DNA of 64,000 bases from Streptomyces tagetis (lineage in GTDB: Bacteria; Actinomycetota; Actinomycetes; Streptomycetales; Streptomycetaceae): assembly GCF_018069565.1 (NCBI RefSeq), contig NZ_JAGPNL010000010.1, forward strand, positions 1 to 64,000, in the 5' to 3' direction. The notes beneath the pieces are model-generated. The model made no database searches and was not told where the DNA came from. It worked only from the letters and a program-made list of their open reading frames with translations. Below, piece by piece: positions 16,464 through 23,272 of this stretch (within the stretch, counting starts at the first letter, position 1; every line of letters begins with the position of its first letter). The position numbers and the translations under genes are program-made.

Positions 16464-16574
16464 TCAGGGGGAGACGATCGTGGCGATGATGCCGATGACC
16501 ACGAAGATCGCAAGGAAGCCGCCGAAGACGAGCAGCATCTTCTTCTGGCCGTTCGGGGGGTTCGGATCGAGCAT
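16464..16574 (-). CDS. 36-residue membrane microprotein (SGM_5486 type)
   Basis: A very short protein: a soluble N-terminus MLDPNPPNGQKK followed by one membrane helix (about residues 13-34, LLVFGGFLAIFVVIGIIATI). GGGAGA lies 6-7 bases before the ATG. It begins 77 bp downstream of the MFS transporter stop on the same strand, so they are probably co-transcribed. The sequence matches what I recall of the SGM_5486 family of transporter-associated microproteins in Streptomyces; a role as transporter accessory subunit is inferred from position only. Confidence 0.8.
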   Translation of the reverse strand: MLDPNPPNGQKKMLLVFGGFLAIFVVIGIIATIVSP

Positions 16575-16651
16575 GCCGCCAGTCTCCCATCTCCCCCCGC
16601 GCGACCGGTCCGGGGGGCCGCCTTCACCGTGCGATGGGCGGGCGGGCCGGG

Positions 16652-18034
16652 TCAGCGGGTCGCCTCGTCCTCCACCGTACGGTTGCGGCCGGCCAGGACG
16701 CCGAAGAGCATCTGCGGCACCATCAACGCGGCCATCAGCGCGAGCGGCAGGCCCCAGCCGCCGCTGTGCTGGTAGAGGACGCCCACCAGGAGCGGGCCGG
16801 GGATGGAGATCAGGTAGCCGGTGCTCTGCGCGAACGCCGAGAGCTGGGCGACGCCCGCGCCGGTCCGGGCCCGCATGCCGACCATGGTCAGGGCCAGCGG
16901 GAAGGCGCAGTTGGCGACGCCGAGGAGCAGGGCCCAGGCCCACGCGCCGGCCGCCGGGGCCAGGTACATCCCGGTGTAGCCGGCGAGTCCGCACACGCCC
17001 AGCAGCACCACGATGGGGCCCTGGTGGGGCAGGCGCGAGGCCACCCTCGGGATGACGAAGGCCAGCGGCACGCCCATCACCATGATCACGGCGAGGAGCA
17101 GTCCGGCGGTGCCGGCGGGGACCCCCGCGTCCCGGTAGACCTGCGCCATCCAGCCCATGGTGATGTAGGCGGCGGTGGCCTGGAGGCCGAAGAAGCCGGC
17201 AAGCGCCCAGGCCGTGCCGCTGCGGGCGATCCGCAGCACCGGCACCTCGGCGGCCGGCCCCTCCCCGGCCTCTGGAGCGGGACGTACGGCGGAGGGCTCG
17301 CGGGCGGAGCGCGCCGCGGAGGGCTCGGGGGCGGACTCCGGCCGGGCGGAGCCGCCGCCGCGTTCCCGGACGAAGGGCAGCCAGGGCAGGACGGCGGCCA
17401 CGCCGAGGACCGCCCACACCGCGAGGCCGGGGCGCCAGCCGCCGCCCATCCAGCCGGTCAGCGGCACGGTGACCGCGGCGGCGGCCGAGGTGCCGCAGGC
17501 CAGGGCCATCGAGTACAGGCCGGTCATGGTGCCGACGCGGTCGGGGAAGTAACGCTTGACGATGACCGGCATCAGGACGTTGCTGACCGCGATGCCCATC
17601 AGCGCGAGGGCGGTGGCCGCCAGGAAACCGGCGGTGCCGCCGGCGTAGGGCCGGATCGCCAGACCGGCGGCGATGGCGGCCATGCCGAGGCAGACCACCG
17701 CGCCGGGTCCGAAGCGGCGGGCCAGCCGCGGGGCGGCGACACCGAAGACGGCGAAGCACAGCGCGGGCACGGAGGTGAGCAGTCCGGCCACGCTGCCGCT
17801 CATGCCGAGCCCGACGCGGACCTCCTCCAGGAGGGCGCCGAGGCTGGTGATGGCCGGACGCAGGTTGAGCGCGGCCAGCACGATGCCGACGATGAGCAGC
17901 CGGGTCGTCCAGCGCGTCCACGCGGGTGCGGCGCTCCCCGCCGGGCCGCTGGGCCCGTCGGGTACCCGGGCACCGGGCTCGGCCGGGGTGCCGGCGGTGG
18001 TGGAGTGCAGCGTCCGGGTTTCCTCACTGGCCAT
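16652..18034 (-). CDS. MFS transporter, CynX/NimT type
   Basis: A 460-residue major facilitator transporter with about 12 membrane helices. The first helix contains the CynX-like LNLRPAITSLGALLEEVR, and a hydrophilic Ala/Pro/Glu-rich loop (about 206-245) separates the two six-helix halves. Substrate is unknown; relatives transport cyanate, 2-nitroimidazole or unidentified organic anions. The start could be 18034, 18043 or 18046; 18034 is chosen because it lies beyond the palindromic operator and no clear RBS discriminates. It is divergent from a GntR regulator that probably controls it. Confidence 0.9.
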   Translation of the reverse strand: MASEETRTLHSTTAGTPAEPGARVPDGPSGPAGSAAPAWTRWTTRLLIVGIVLAALNLRPAITSLGALLEEVRVGLGMSGSVAGLLTSVPALCFAVFGVAAPRLARRFGPGAVVCLGMAAIAAGLAIRPYAGGTAGFLAATALALMGIAVSNVLMPVIVKRYFPDRVGTMTGLYSMALACGTSAAAAVTVPLTGWMGGGWRPGLAVWAVLGVAAVLPWLPFVRERGGGSARPESAPEPSAARSAREPSAVRPAPEAGEGPAAEVPVLRIARSGTAWALAGFFGLQATAAYITMGWMAQVYRDAGVPAGTAGLLLAVIMVMGVPLAFVIPRVASRLPHQGPIVVLLGVCGLAGYTGMYLAPAAGAWAWALLLGVANCAFPLALTMVGMRARTGAGVAQLSAFAQSTGYLISIPGPLLVGVLYQHSGGWGLPLALMAALMVPQMLFGVLAGRNRTVEDEATR

Positions 18035-18048
18035 GGGACCCATCATAG

Positions 18049-18063
18049 AATCATGGGATGATT
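18049..18063. promoter_or_regulatory. Palindromic operator candidate between MFS and GntR genes
   Basis: AATCATGGGATGATT is a perfect inverted repeat (6-bp arms AATCAT/ATGATT, 3-base centre). It lies 15 bp upstream of the MFS start and 90 bp upstream of the GntR start. Position and symmetry suit the binding site of the divergent FadR-like regulator. Confidence 0.65.
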
Positions 18064-18095
18064 GGTTGTCCACTGCGCTCAGGCGCCGTCCGGAC

Positions 18096-18147
18096 CCGTT
18101 GCGAAGATCCGTTGCGCAGACCCGTTGCGAAGAACCGTTGCGAAGGT
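18096..18147 (+). repeat. Four perfect-register 13-bp repeats in the gntR leader
   Basis: CCGTTGCGAAGAN occurs at 18096, 18109, 18122 and 18135 with at most two changes per copy. The fourth copy ends in GAAGGT, which forms the ribosome-binding site of the gntR gene at 18153. The array lies wholly in the leader between operator and start codon. Confidence 0.9.
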
Positions 18148-18152
18148 GAGTC

Positions 18153-18845
18153 ATGACTCTGGCCCATCCCCGTCGTGCCGCCCTGTCCGAGCAGGTCATC
18201 GCGATGCTGCGGCAGCAGATCGCCTCCGGCGAGTGGCCCGTCGGCTCCCGCATCCCGACCGAGCCGGAGCTGGTCGGGCAACTGGGTGTGGCACGGAACA
18301 CGGTCCGGGAAGCGGTCCGCGCGCTCGCCCACAACGGCCTCCTGGACATCCGGCAGGGCTCCGGCACGTACGTCGCGGCCACCAGCGAACTGGCGGGCGT
18401 GATGCACCGCCGGTTCGCGGACGCCGACCCCCGGCACGTCGCCGAACTGCGCTCGACGCTGGAGTCGGCCGCCGCCCGGCTCGCCGCCCGGCGGCGCACC
18501 GAGAAGGACCTCAGGCAGCTCGACGCGCTGATGGTGAGCCGCGAGGAGGCGTGGAGGTCGGGTGACACCGAGGCGTTCGTGACGGCGGACGCGACCTTCC
18601 ACCTGGCCGTGGTGGCCGCGTCCCACAACGACGTGCTGACCGCGCTGTACGCGGACCTCGGCGAGGTGATGCGGCAGTGGCTGCGGGACGACATCGGCGA
18701 GGAGATGACGCCGGAGACCCACATGGACCACACGCGGCTGGTCGAGGCGATCCGCTCGGGGGACGCGGGGACGGCGGAGACGGAGGCGGCGGGGTACCCG
18801 TTCGTGTGCCGGCCGGGGCGGGTCAGCGCGCCGGTTCGTGAGTGA
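18153..18845 (+). CDS. GntR-family (FadR subfamily) transcriptional regulator
   Basis: A 230-residue regulator. The winged helix-turn-helix at about 10-75 has LSEQVIAMLRQQIASGEWPVGSRIPTEP (shown as two parts: SEQVIAMLRQQIASGEWP and VGSRIPTEPELV) and VARNTVREAVRALAHNGLL. An all-helical FCD effector domain spans about 90-215, with a metal/ligand-binding set of His residues (FHLAVVAASHN; THMDHTRLVEAI). It probably represses the divergent MFS gene in response to a small carboxylate. The RBS is GAAGGTGA within the repeat array. Its 3' end overlaps the convergent secreted-protein gene by 23 bp. Confidence 0.93.
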   Translation: MTLAHPRRAALSEQVIAMLRQQIASGEWPVGSRIPTEPELVGQLGVARNTVREAVRALAHNGLLDIRQGSGTYVAATSELAGVMHRRFADADPRHVAELRSTLESAAARLAARRRTEKDLRQLDALMVSREEAWRSGDTEAFVTADATFHLAVVAASHNDVLTALYADLGEVMRQWLRDDIGEEMTPETHMDHTRLVEAIRSGDAGTAETEAAGYPFVCRPGRVSAPVRE

Positions 18846-19257
18846 TCCAGGCGGATTCGACCTCCTTCCAGCAGCGTCCGGTGAGTTTGACGGTGCGGCT
18901 GGGGGCGGCCTCCGCCGGGGTGCCGTCGGTGTCGACGTCCCACCAGCGGGCGCACTCGACGTGGAGCGAGACGCGGTCCGGCACGGGGTACGGGTTGTGG
19001 CAGTAGGCGGTGACCTGGGACCCGTCGACACGGACCCGGCACTCGGCGCCGGACGGGCGCGTCGGGGCCGGGGACGTCCGGGAGCCGTCCCGCTCGGGGT
19101 GCGCGGGGGTCACGGGGTGTACGGAGGTCATGCGGTGTACGGAGGTCATGCGGTGTACGCGGGTCACGGGGGCGGCGGCGTGCACGGGGTGCGACAGGAC
19201 CGCGAGGCAGACGACGGCGAGGGCCGCTGAGGCCGGGCGGTGGGGAAAGCCGCACAA
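18823..19257 (-). CDS. Secreted hypothetical protein with VHRMTS repeats
   Basis: A 144-residue exported protein of no family I recognise. A signal peptide spans about 1-28 (ASAALAVVCLAVLSHPVHA). A short His/Thr repeat follows (VHRMTSVHRMTSVHPVTP, about 34-51), then a compact domain with four Cys (ECRVRV, AYCHNPYP, HVECARWW, GRCWKEVE), likely two disulfides. The start is TTG at 19257, supported by a perfect AGGAGGT with a 4-base gap; no ATG/GTG in frame fits better. The 3' end overlaps gntR by 23 bp. Confidence 0.72.
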   Translation of the reverse strand: MCGFPHRPASAALAVVCLAVLSHPVHAAAPVTRVHRMTSVHRMTSVHPVTPAHPERDGSRTSPAPTRPSGAECRVRVDGSQVTAYCHNPYPVPDRVSLHVECARWWDVDTDGTPAEAAPSRTVKLTGRCWKEVESAWITHEPAR

Positions 19258-19301
19258 GGGGACCTCCTCGGCCAGGCTGGGGAGGGGGGAAGCGCGCGGG
19301 G

Positions 19302-19315
19302 GGAGTCCGGACTCC
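19302..19315. promoter_or_regulatory. 14-bp perfect palindrome upstream of the secreted-protein gene
   Basis: GGAGTCCGGACTCC lies 45-58 bp upstream of the TTG start. It is flanked by a longer-range inverted pair AGGCTGG (19274-19280) and CCAGCCT (19314-19320). It could be an operator or an RNA hairpin; nothing else distinguishes these. Confidence 0.35.
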
Positions 19316-19466
19316 AGCCTGCGCCGGGCACGCCCCGCCCGCCCGGCCGGCTGCGCCGCTCGGGTGAACGCCCAGGCCCCGCGCGGCCCGGGGGCGGCCC
19401 GGAGGCGGTCTCGTAGCGGCCCCGGACGGCCTCGGACGGCCTCGGGCGCATGGAGGGGAACGCCGA

Positions 19467-19495
19467 GGGCCCGCGTCCCGGTCGGACGCGGGCCC
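19467..19495 (-). terminator. Terminator after fabI
   Basis: A 12-bp perfect stem (GGGCCCGCGTCC 19467-19478, with 19484-19495) and 5-base loop lie 14 bp past the fabI stop. Confidence 0.85.
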
Positions 19496-19509
19496 CAAAG
19501 GCGGGTCGG

Positions 19510-20277
19510 TCAGGCGCCGATGGCGTGCAGACCGCCGTCGACGTGGACGATCTCGCCCGTCGTCTTCGGGAACCAGTCGCTCAGCAGGGCGACGATGCCG
19601 CGGCCGGCCGGCTCCGGGTCCTTCAGGTCCCACTCCAGGGGGGAGCGGGTGTCCCAGACGGAGGCCAGCTCGCTGAAGCCCGGGATGGACTTGGCGGCCA
19701 TGGAGCCGAGCGGGCCGGCGGAGACGAGGTTGCAGCGGATGTTCTGCTTGCCGAGGTCGCGGGCCATGTAGCGGCTGGTGGCCTCCAGGGCGGCCTTGGC
19801 CGGGCCCATCCAGTCGTACTGCGGCCAGGCGAACTGGGCGTCGAAGGTGAGGCCGACGACCGAGCCGCCGTTCTGCATCAGCGGCAGGCAGGCCATGGTC
19901 AGCGACTTCAGGGAGTACGCCGAGACGTGCATGGCCGTGGCGACCGACTCGAAGGGCGTGTTCAGGAAGTTGCCGCCGAGCGCGTCCTGTGGCGCGAAGC
20001 CGATGGAGTGCACGACGCCGTCGAGGCCGCCCAGCTCCTCGCCGACCACGTCGGCCAGGCGTGCGAGGTGCTCGTCGTTGGTGACGTCCAGCTCGATGAC
20101 CTTGGTGGGCTTGGGCAGCTTCTTGGCGATGCGCTCGGTCAGCGTGGGCCGCGGGAAGGCGGTAAGGATGATCTCGGCGCCCTGCTCCTGGGCCAGCTTG
20201 GCCGTGTGGAAGGCGATGGAGGCCTCCGTCAGCACACCGGTGATCAGGATGCGCTTGCCTTCGAGAATTCCGCTCAT
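19510..20277 (-). CDS. fabI: Enoyl-[acyl-carrier-protein] reductase, InhA/FabI type
   Basis: A 255-residue SDR-fold NADH-dependent reductase for the last step of each fatty-acid elongation cycle. It has the InhA/FabI hallmarks: GKRILITGVLTEASIAF (cofactor binding), DVTNDEH, VHSIGFAP, and the catalytic Tyr-x6-Lys in YDWMGPAKAALEA. The C-terminal EIVHVDGGLHAIGA is typical. It follows fabG by 5 bp on the same strand, giving a two-gene operon for ketoacyl and enoyl reduction. The InhA relation makes it the expected target of isoniazid/triclosan-type inhibitors. Confidence 0.95.
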   Translation of the reverse strand: MSGILEGKRILITGVLTEASIAFHTAKLAQEQGAEIILTAFPRPTLTERIAKKLPKPTKVIELDVTNDEHLARLADVVGEELGGLDGVVHSIGFAPQDALGGNFLNTPFESVATAMHVSAYSLKSLTMACLPLMQNGGSVVGLTFDAQFAWPQYDWMGPAKAALEATSRYMARDLGKQNIRCNLVSAGPLGSMAAKSIPGFSELASVWDTRSPLEWDLKDPEPAGRGIVALLSDWFPKTTGEIVHVDGGLHAIGA

Positions 20278-20282
20278 GGTGA

Positions 20283-21002
20283 TCAGTGACCCATTCCCAG
20301 TCCGCCGTCAACGGGGATGACGGCTCCAGTGATGTACGAGGCGTCGTCCGAGGCGAGGAACCGCACCGTCGCGGCGATCTCCTCCGGCTGCGCGTACCGG
20401 CCGAGCGGCACCTGCGAGACGATGCCCGCGCGCTGCTCGTCGGTGAGGACCTTGGTCATGTCGGTGTCGACGAAGCCGGGCGCGACGACGTTGAAGGTGA
20501 TGTTGCGCGAGCCCAGCTCACGGGCGAGGGAGCGCGCGAAGCCGACCAGGGCGGCCTTGGAGGCGGCGTAGTTCGCCTGCCCCGCGGAGCCGAGCAGCCC
20601 GACGACCGAGGAGATGAGGACGACGCGGCCCTTCTTGGCGCGCAGCATGGCGCGGTTGGCGCGCTTGACGACGCGGAAGGTGCCGGTGAGGTTGGTGTCG
20701 ACGACGGAGGTGAAGTCCTCCTCGGACATGCGCATCAGGAGCTGGTCCTTGGTGACGCCGGCGTTGGCGATCAGCACCTCGACGGGACCGTGCGCTTCCT
20801 CGATCTCCTTGTAGGCACGCTCCACCTGCTCGCTGTCGGTGATGTCGCACCTGACGGCGAGGCAGCCCAGTTCCTTGAGGACGGCCGGCGGCTCCCCCGA
20901 GCGGTACGTGATCGCAACCTTGTCGCCGGCGTCGGCGAACGCGCGGGCGATGGCGAGGCCGATGCCCCGGTTGCCTCCGGTGACGAGAACCGAGCGGCTC
21001 AT
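20283..21002 (-). CDS. fabG: 3-oxoacyl-[acyl-carrier-protein] reductase
   Basis: A 239-residue classical SDR. The NADPH site is LVTGGNRGIGLAIARAF, followed by NAGVTKD, catalytic Ser in LISSVVGLLGS and the YAASKAAL Tyr-x3-Lys motif, with a typical C-terminus (TGAVIPVDGGLGMGH). It reduces beta-ketoacyl-ACP in fatty-acid synthesis. The ATG at 21002 has AAAGGGTGA upstream. It is the first gene of the fabG-fabI operon. Confidence 0.95.
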   Translation of the reverse strand: MSRSVLVTGGNRGIGLAIARAFADAGDKVAITYRSGEPPAVLKELGCLAVRCDITDSEQVERAYKEIEEAHGPVEVLIANAGVTKDQLLMRMSEEDFTSVVDTNLTGTFRVVKRANRAMLRAKKGRVVLISSVVGLLGSAGQANYAASKAALVGFARSLARELGSRNITFNVVAPGFVDTDMTKVLTDEQRAGIVSQVPLGRYAQPEEIAATVRFLASDDASYITGAVIPVDGGLGMGH

Positions 21003-21151
21003 CGGATCACCCTTTCCCTAGCTGGTACTCCGCCCGAGCACCCGGATGACCAGTGGCGACGACAGGCGGCTTCCTCGAAAACCTATCGGTCCCCGCCCCG
21101 TCCCGGAGAATCGGGCACCCACAGTGGCACACCGGACAGACTGTCGGGTCC

Positions 21152-21604
21152 CTACAGAAGGGGCCCTCGGACCGCGCACTCGGCCCATACGATTTTGCCC
21201 GGACCCGTCCGGCCGGTCACGCCCCAGCGGTCGGCGACGGCCTCGACGAGGAGGAGACCTCTTCCGCCGTCGGCCACCTCGGGGTGGCCCGCCGGTTCGG
21301 GGGGTTCCGGGTGCGCCGGGTGGGTGTCGGACACCTCGACGCGGACGACTCCCACCGTCCGGTCGTACGTGAGCCGCAACTCGAAGTCGCGCCCCGGGAC
21401 GCGGCCGTGGAGAACCGCGTTGGCAGCGAGTTCGGCCACGACGAGGGTGACGGTGTCGGAGACCGGGCTGCCGTAGGGCAGGTGCCACAGGTCGAGCCGG
21501 TGAGTGGCGAGTCTGCGGGCGAGACGCGCGCCCCGGCGCGTGGCGGAGAACCGCTGGGCGAACACACTTACGGTAACGGCCTCTTGGGCCCGTGGTGCTG
21601 GCAT
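21152..21604 (-). CDS. ATP-binding protein, anti-sigma/RsbW-like (HATPase_c_2)
   Basis: A 150-residue GHKL ATPase-fold protein of the large Streptomyces RsbW-like family. The N box is ELAANAVLHGR, and the G1/G2 boxes are VADGGRGLLLVEAVADRWG. Relatives act as anti-sigma or regulatory kinases; many have no known partner. The ATG at 21604 (MPAPRAQEAV) is chosen over the longer open frame to 21712, which encodes Arg-rich sequence without similarity. It is divergent from the HTH/DUF397 genes, an arrangement repeated around Streptomyces genomes and reminiscent of developmental regulators (bldB/whiJ-type loci). Confidence 0.88.
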   Translation of the reverse strand: MPAPRAQEAVTVSVFAQRFSATRRGARLARRLATHRLDLWHLPYGSPVSDTVTLVVAELAANAVLHGRVPGRDFELRLTYDRTVGVVRVEVSDTHPAHPEPPEPAGHPEVADGGRGLLLVEAVADRWGVTGRTGPGKIVWAECAVRGPLL

Positions 21605-21771
21605 GCGCCCAGCGTTCCGGCACGCCACCCGCCCCCGACAGGGACGACGCCCATACAAGCGCGGCTGTATCGGTGCACACTCTGGACTGGGTGGGTAACT
21701 CCCCGTGACCATGGGCGGTTCGGGCGGGGTTGGGTGAGGCGTGAGAACGCGAACACGGGAGGCACGCGGCG

Positions 21772-22626
21772 ATGAGGGTGGACCACGGCGGAGGCGGCGG
21801 CACCAACGGCACGGAGACGGAGCTCTCCGACAGTCTCAAGACCTTCGGTGCGGTCCTCAAGGCGCTGCGCGAGGAATCACGCCTGACCCAGGAGGAGTTC
21901 GCGCTGCGGGTGCGGTACTCGGCCGCGTACGTCGCCAAGATCGAGCAGGGGAAGCGGTTCCCTCCGGCGGACCTGCCCGCACGGGCGGAGGAAGTCCTCG
22001 GACCGGTCGCGCTCAAGGTCCTCACGGCAGCGGCGAAGAGCCTGACGCGGAGGGCGGTATTGGCGTCCTGGTTTCGGCAGTGGGCTGAGATCGAGGAGGA
22101 TGCGGTCTCTCTGTACGCGTACGAGTGCCGGGCGATTCCAGGGCTGCTGCAACCTGAGACATACATCCGGGCAATCTTCGACCGACGGCTGCCGCCTGCG
22201 TCCGAGGAGCAGATCGAACGTGAGGTCGCGTCTCGGCTGGACAGGCAACAGCTCGTCTCCGCCAACCAGAACACCGCGTTCAGCTTCGTCATCGAAGAGA
22301 GCGTCGTAGCCCGGCGCATGGGAGGGCGCGATGTCACGAGGCGAGTCATCGATCGTCTTCTCGAGATGAGCGCGCGGCGCAACGTCGAGATCCAGATCAT
22401 GGCCACCGTCCAGGAGGATCACTGCGGCATCGATGGTCAGATGTACCTCGCGGAGACAACTGGTCATCAGTGGCTCGGCTACACCGAGGGCCAGCGGTCA
22501 AGCAGCCTGATCTCCGCTCCCGAGGATGTAAGTGTGCTGCTCCAGCGCTACGGCAAGCTCCGTTCCCAAGCCCTGGACTGTCGGGCTACCGTGATGCTGC
22601 TGGAACAGATGCGAGGAGCGCTATGA
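21772..22626 (+). CDS. XRE-family HTH regulator with DUF5753 domain (WhiJ-like)
   Basis: A 284-residue regulator. A helix-turn-helix at about 22-80 (FGAVLKALREESRLTQEEFALR, read as FGAVLKALREES then RLTQEEFALRV; YVAKIEQGKRFPP) precedes a DUF5753 domain at about 95-282 (YECRAIPGLLQPETYIRAI; FVIEESVV; LLQRYGKLRSQAL). Together with DUF397 this is the WhiJ/AbaA-type module that controls development or antibiotic production in Streptomyces. The stop overlaps the first DUF397 start (ATGA), showing translational coupling. Confidence 0.93.
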   Translation: MRVDHGGGGGTNGTETELSDSLKTFGAVLKALREESRLTQEEFALRVRYSAAYVAKIEQGKRFPPADLPARAEEVLGPVALKVLTAAAKSLTRRAVLASWFRQWAEIEEDAVSLYAYECRAIPGLLQPETYIRAIFDRRLPPASEEQIEREVASRLDRQQLVSANQNTAFSFVIEESVVARRMGGRDVTRRVIDRLLEMSARRNVEIQIMATVQEDHCGIDGQMYLAETTGHQWLGYTEGQRSSSLISAPEDVSVLLQRYGKLRSQALDCRATVMLLEQMRGAL

Positions 22627-22823
22627 CTACCGTCTACGAGCTGAGCTGGTTCAAGAGCAGCTACAGCGGCAGCGAGAACGACAACTGCGTCGAGGTCGCC
22701 GTGCGCCCCGAGGTCGTCCACGTCCGCGACTCCAAGGACAAGCGCATCCGCCCACTCGCCGTCACGCCGACCGCCTGGACGGCGTTCACGGCACTCGCGG
22801 CCGACTCGTCCCCGGACGACTGA
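22623..22823 (+). CDS. DUF397 protein, copy 1
   Basis: A 66-residue DUF397 protein: ELSWFKSSYSGSENDNCVEVA, split as ELSWFKSSYSGSE and NDNCVEVAVRPEV, then VHVRDSKDKRIRPLAVTP and a C-terminal AWTAFTALA helix. DUF397 partners of WhiJ-like HTH proteins behave like the antagonistic half of a regulatory or toxin-antitoxin-like pair; the mechanism is unclear. The start overlaps the HTH stop, with RBS GAGGAGCG inside the HTH gene. Confidence 0.92.
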   Translation: MTTVYELSWFKSSYSGSENDNCVEVAVRPEVVHVRDSKDKRIRPLAVTPTAWTAFTALAADSSPDD

Positions 22824-22904
22824 GTCCACGTCGTAGGACGCTCACAGGCCGACCCTGAGTCGTATGGCCACCGTGGACCCGCCGAGGGAGATGCAAGGAG
22901 CGCT

Positions 22905-23099
22905 ATGAGCACCGAACCGGCCTGGTTCAAGAGCAGCTACAGCGGAAGTGGCGGCGGCAACTGCGTCGAGGTCGCCGTGCGCCCCGAGGTCGTCCACGTC
23001 CGCGACTCCAAGGACAAGCGCATCCGCCCACTCGCCGTCACGCCGACCGCCTGGACGGCGTTCACTGCACTCGCGGGCAACTCGTCCCCGAACGACTGA
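22905..23099 (+). CDS. DUF397 protein, copy 2 (tandem duplicate)
   Basis: A 64-residue DUF397 protein. From NCVEVAVRPEV through AWTAFT the protein is identical to copy 1, and the DNA there differs at very few positions. The N-terminus (MSTEPAWFKSSYSG) and the Asn/Asp-rich turn (GGGN for ENDN) differ, as do a few C-terminal residues. It has its own RBS, AAGGAGCG. The similarity extends past the stop into the 3' flank, so the duplication is recent. Confidence 0.9.
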   Translation: MSTEPAWFKSSYSGSGGGNCVEVAVRPEVVHVRDSKDKRIRPLAVTPTAWTAFTALAGNSSPND

Positions 23100-23120
23100 G
23101 TCCACGTCGTAGGGACGCTC

Positions 23121-23156
23121 ACGGGCGGGCACGGGGTCGGTCCCGTGCCCGCCCGT
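23121..23156 (+). terminator. Terminator after the DUF397 module
   Basis: A perfect 15-bp stem (ACGGGCGGGCACGGG 23121-23135 with 23142-23156) and 6-base loop, 22 bp after the second DUF397 stop. Confidence 0.88.
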
Positions 23157-23272
23157 CGGTCCGCGCACGCCGGGCCGTCCGTCGCCGTCCTCGCGGCTTC
23201 CGTGAGCCCGATGGGTGAGACGTGGTTCACTGCCTTCGACGGTCGTCCCAGGCCCCCGAAGGGATCTCCCCC

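Larger units (their letters stand above)
22608..23121 (+). repeat. Tandem duplication unit spanning the two DUF397 genes
   Basis: About 240 bp is repeated: ATGCGAGGAGCGCTATGA at 22609 against ATGCAAGGAGCGCTATGA at 22891, running through the DUF397 genes to TGAGTCCACGTCGTAGGACG (22821) and the same sequence with an extra G (23097). The intervening 22851-22890 is unique. Confidence 0.88.

Noticed and set aside
21046..21150. Regulatory palindromes before fabG
   Set aside because: Short matches such as GACAGACTGTC exist but none is symmetrical enough or conserved-looking to separate from chance.
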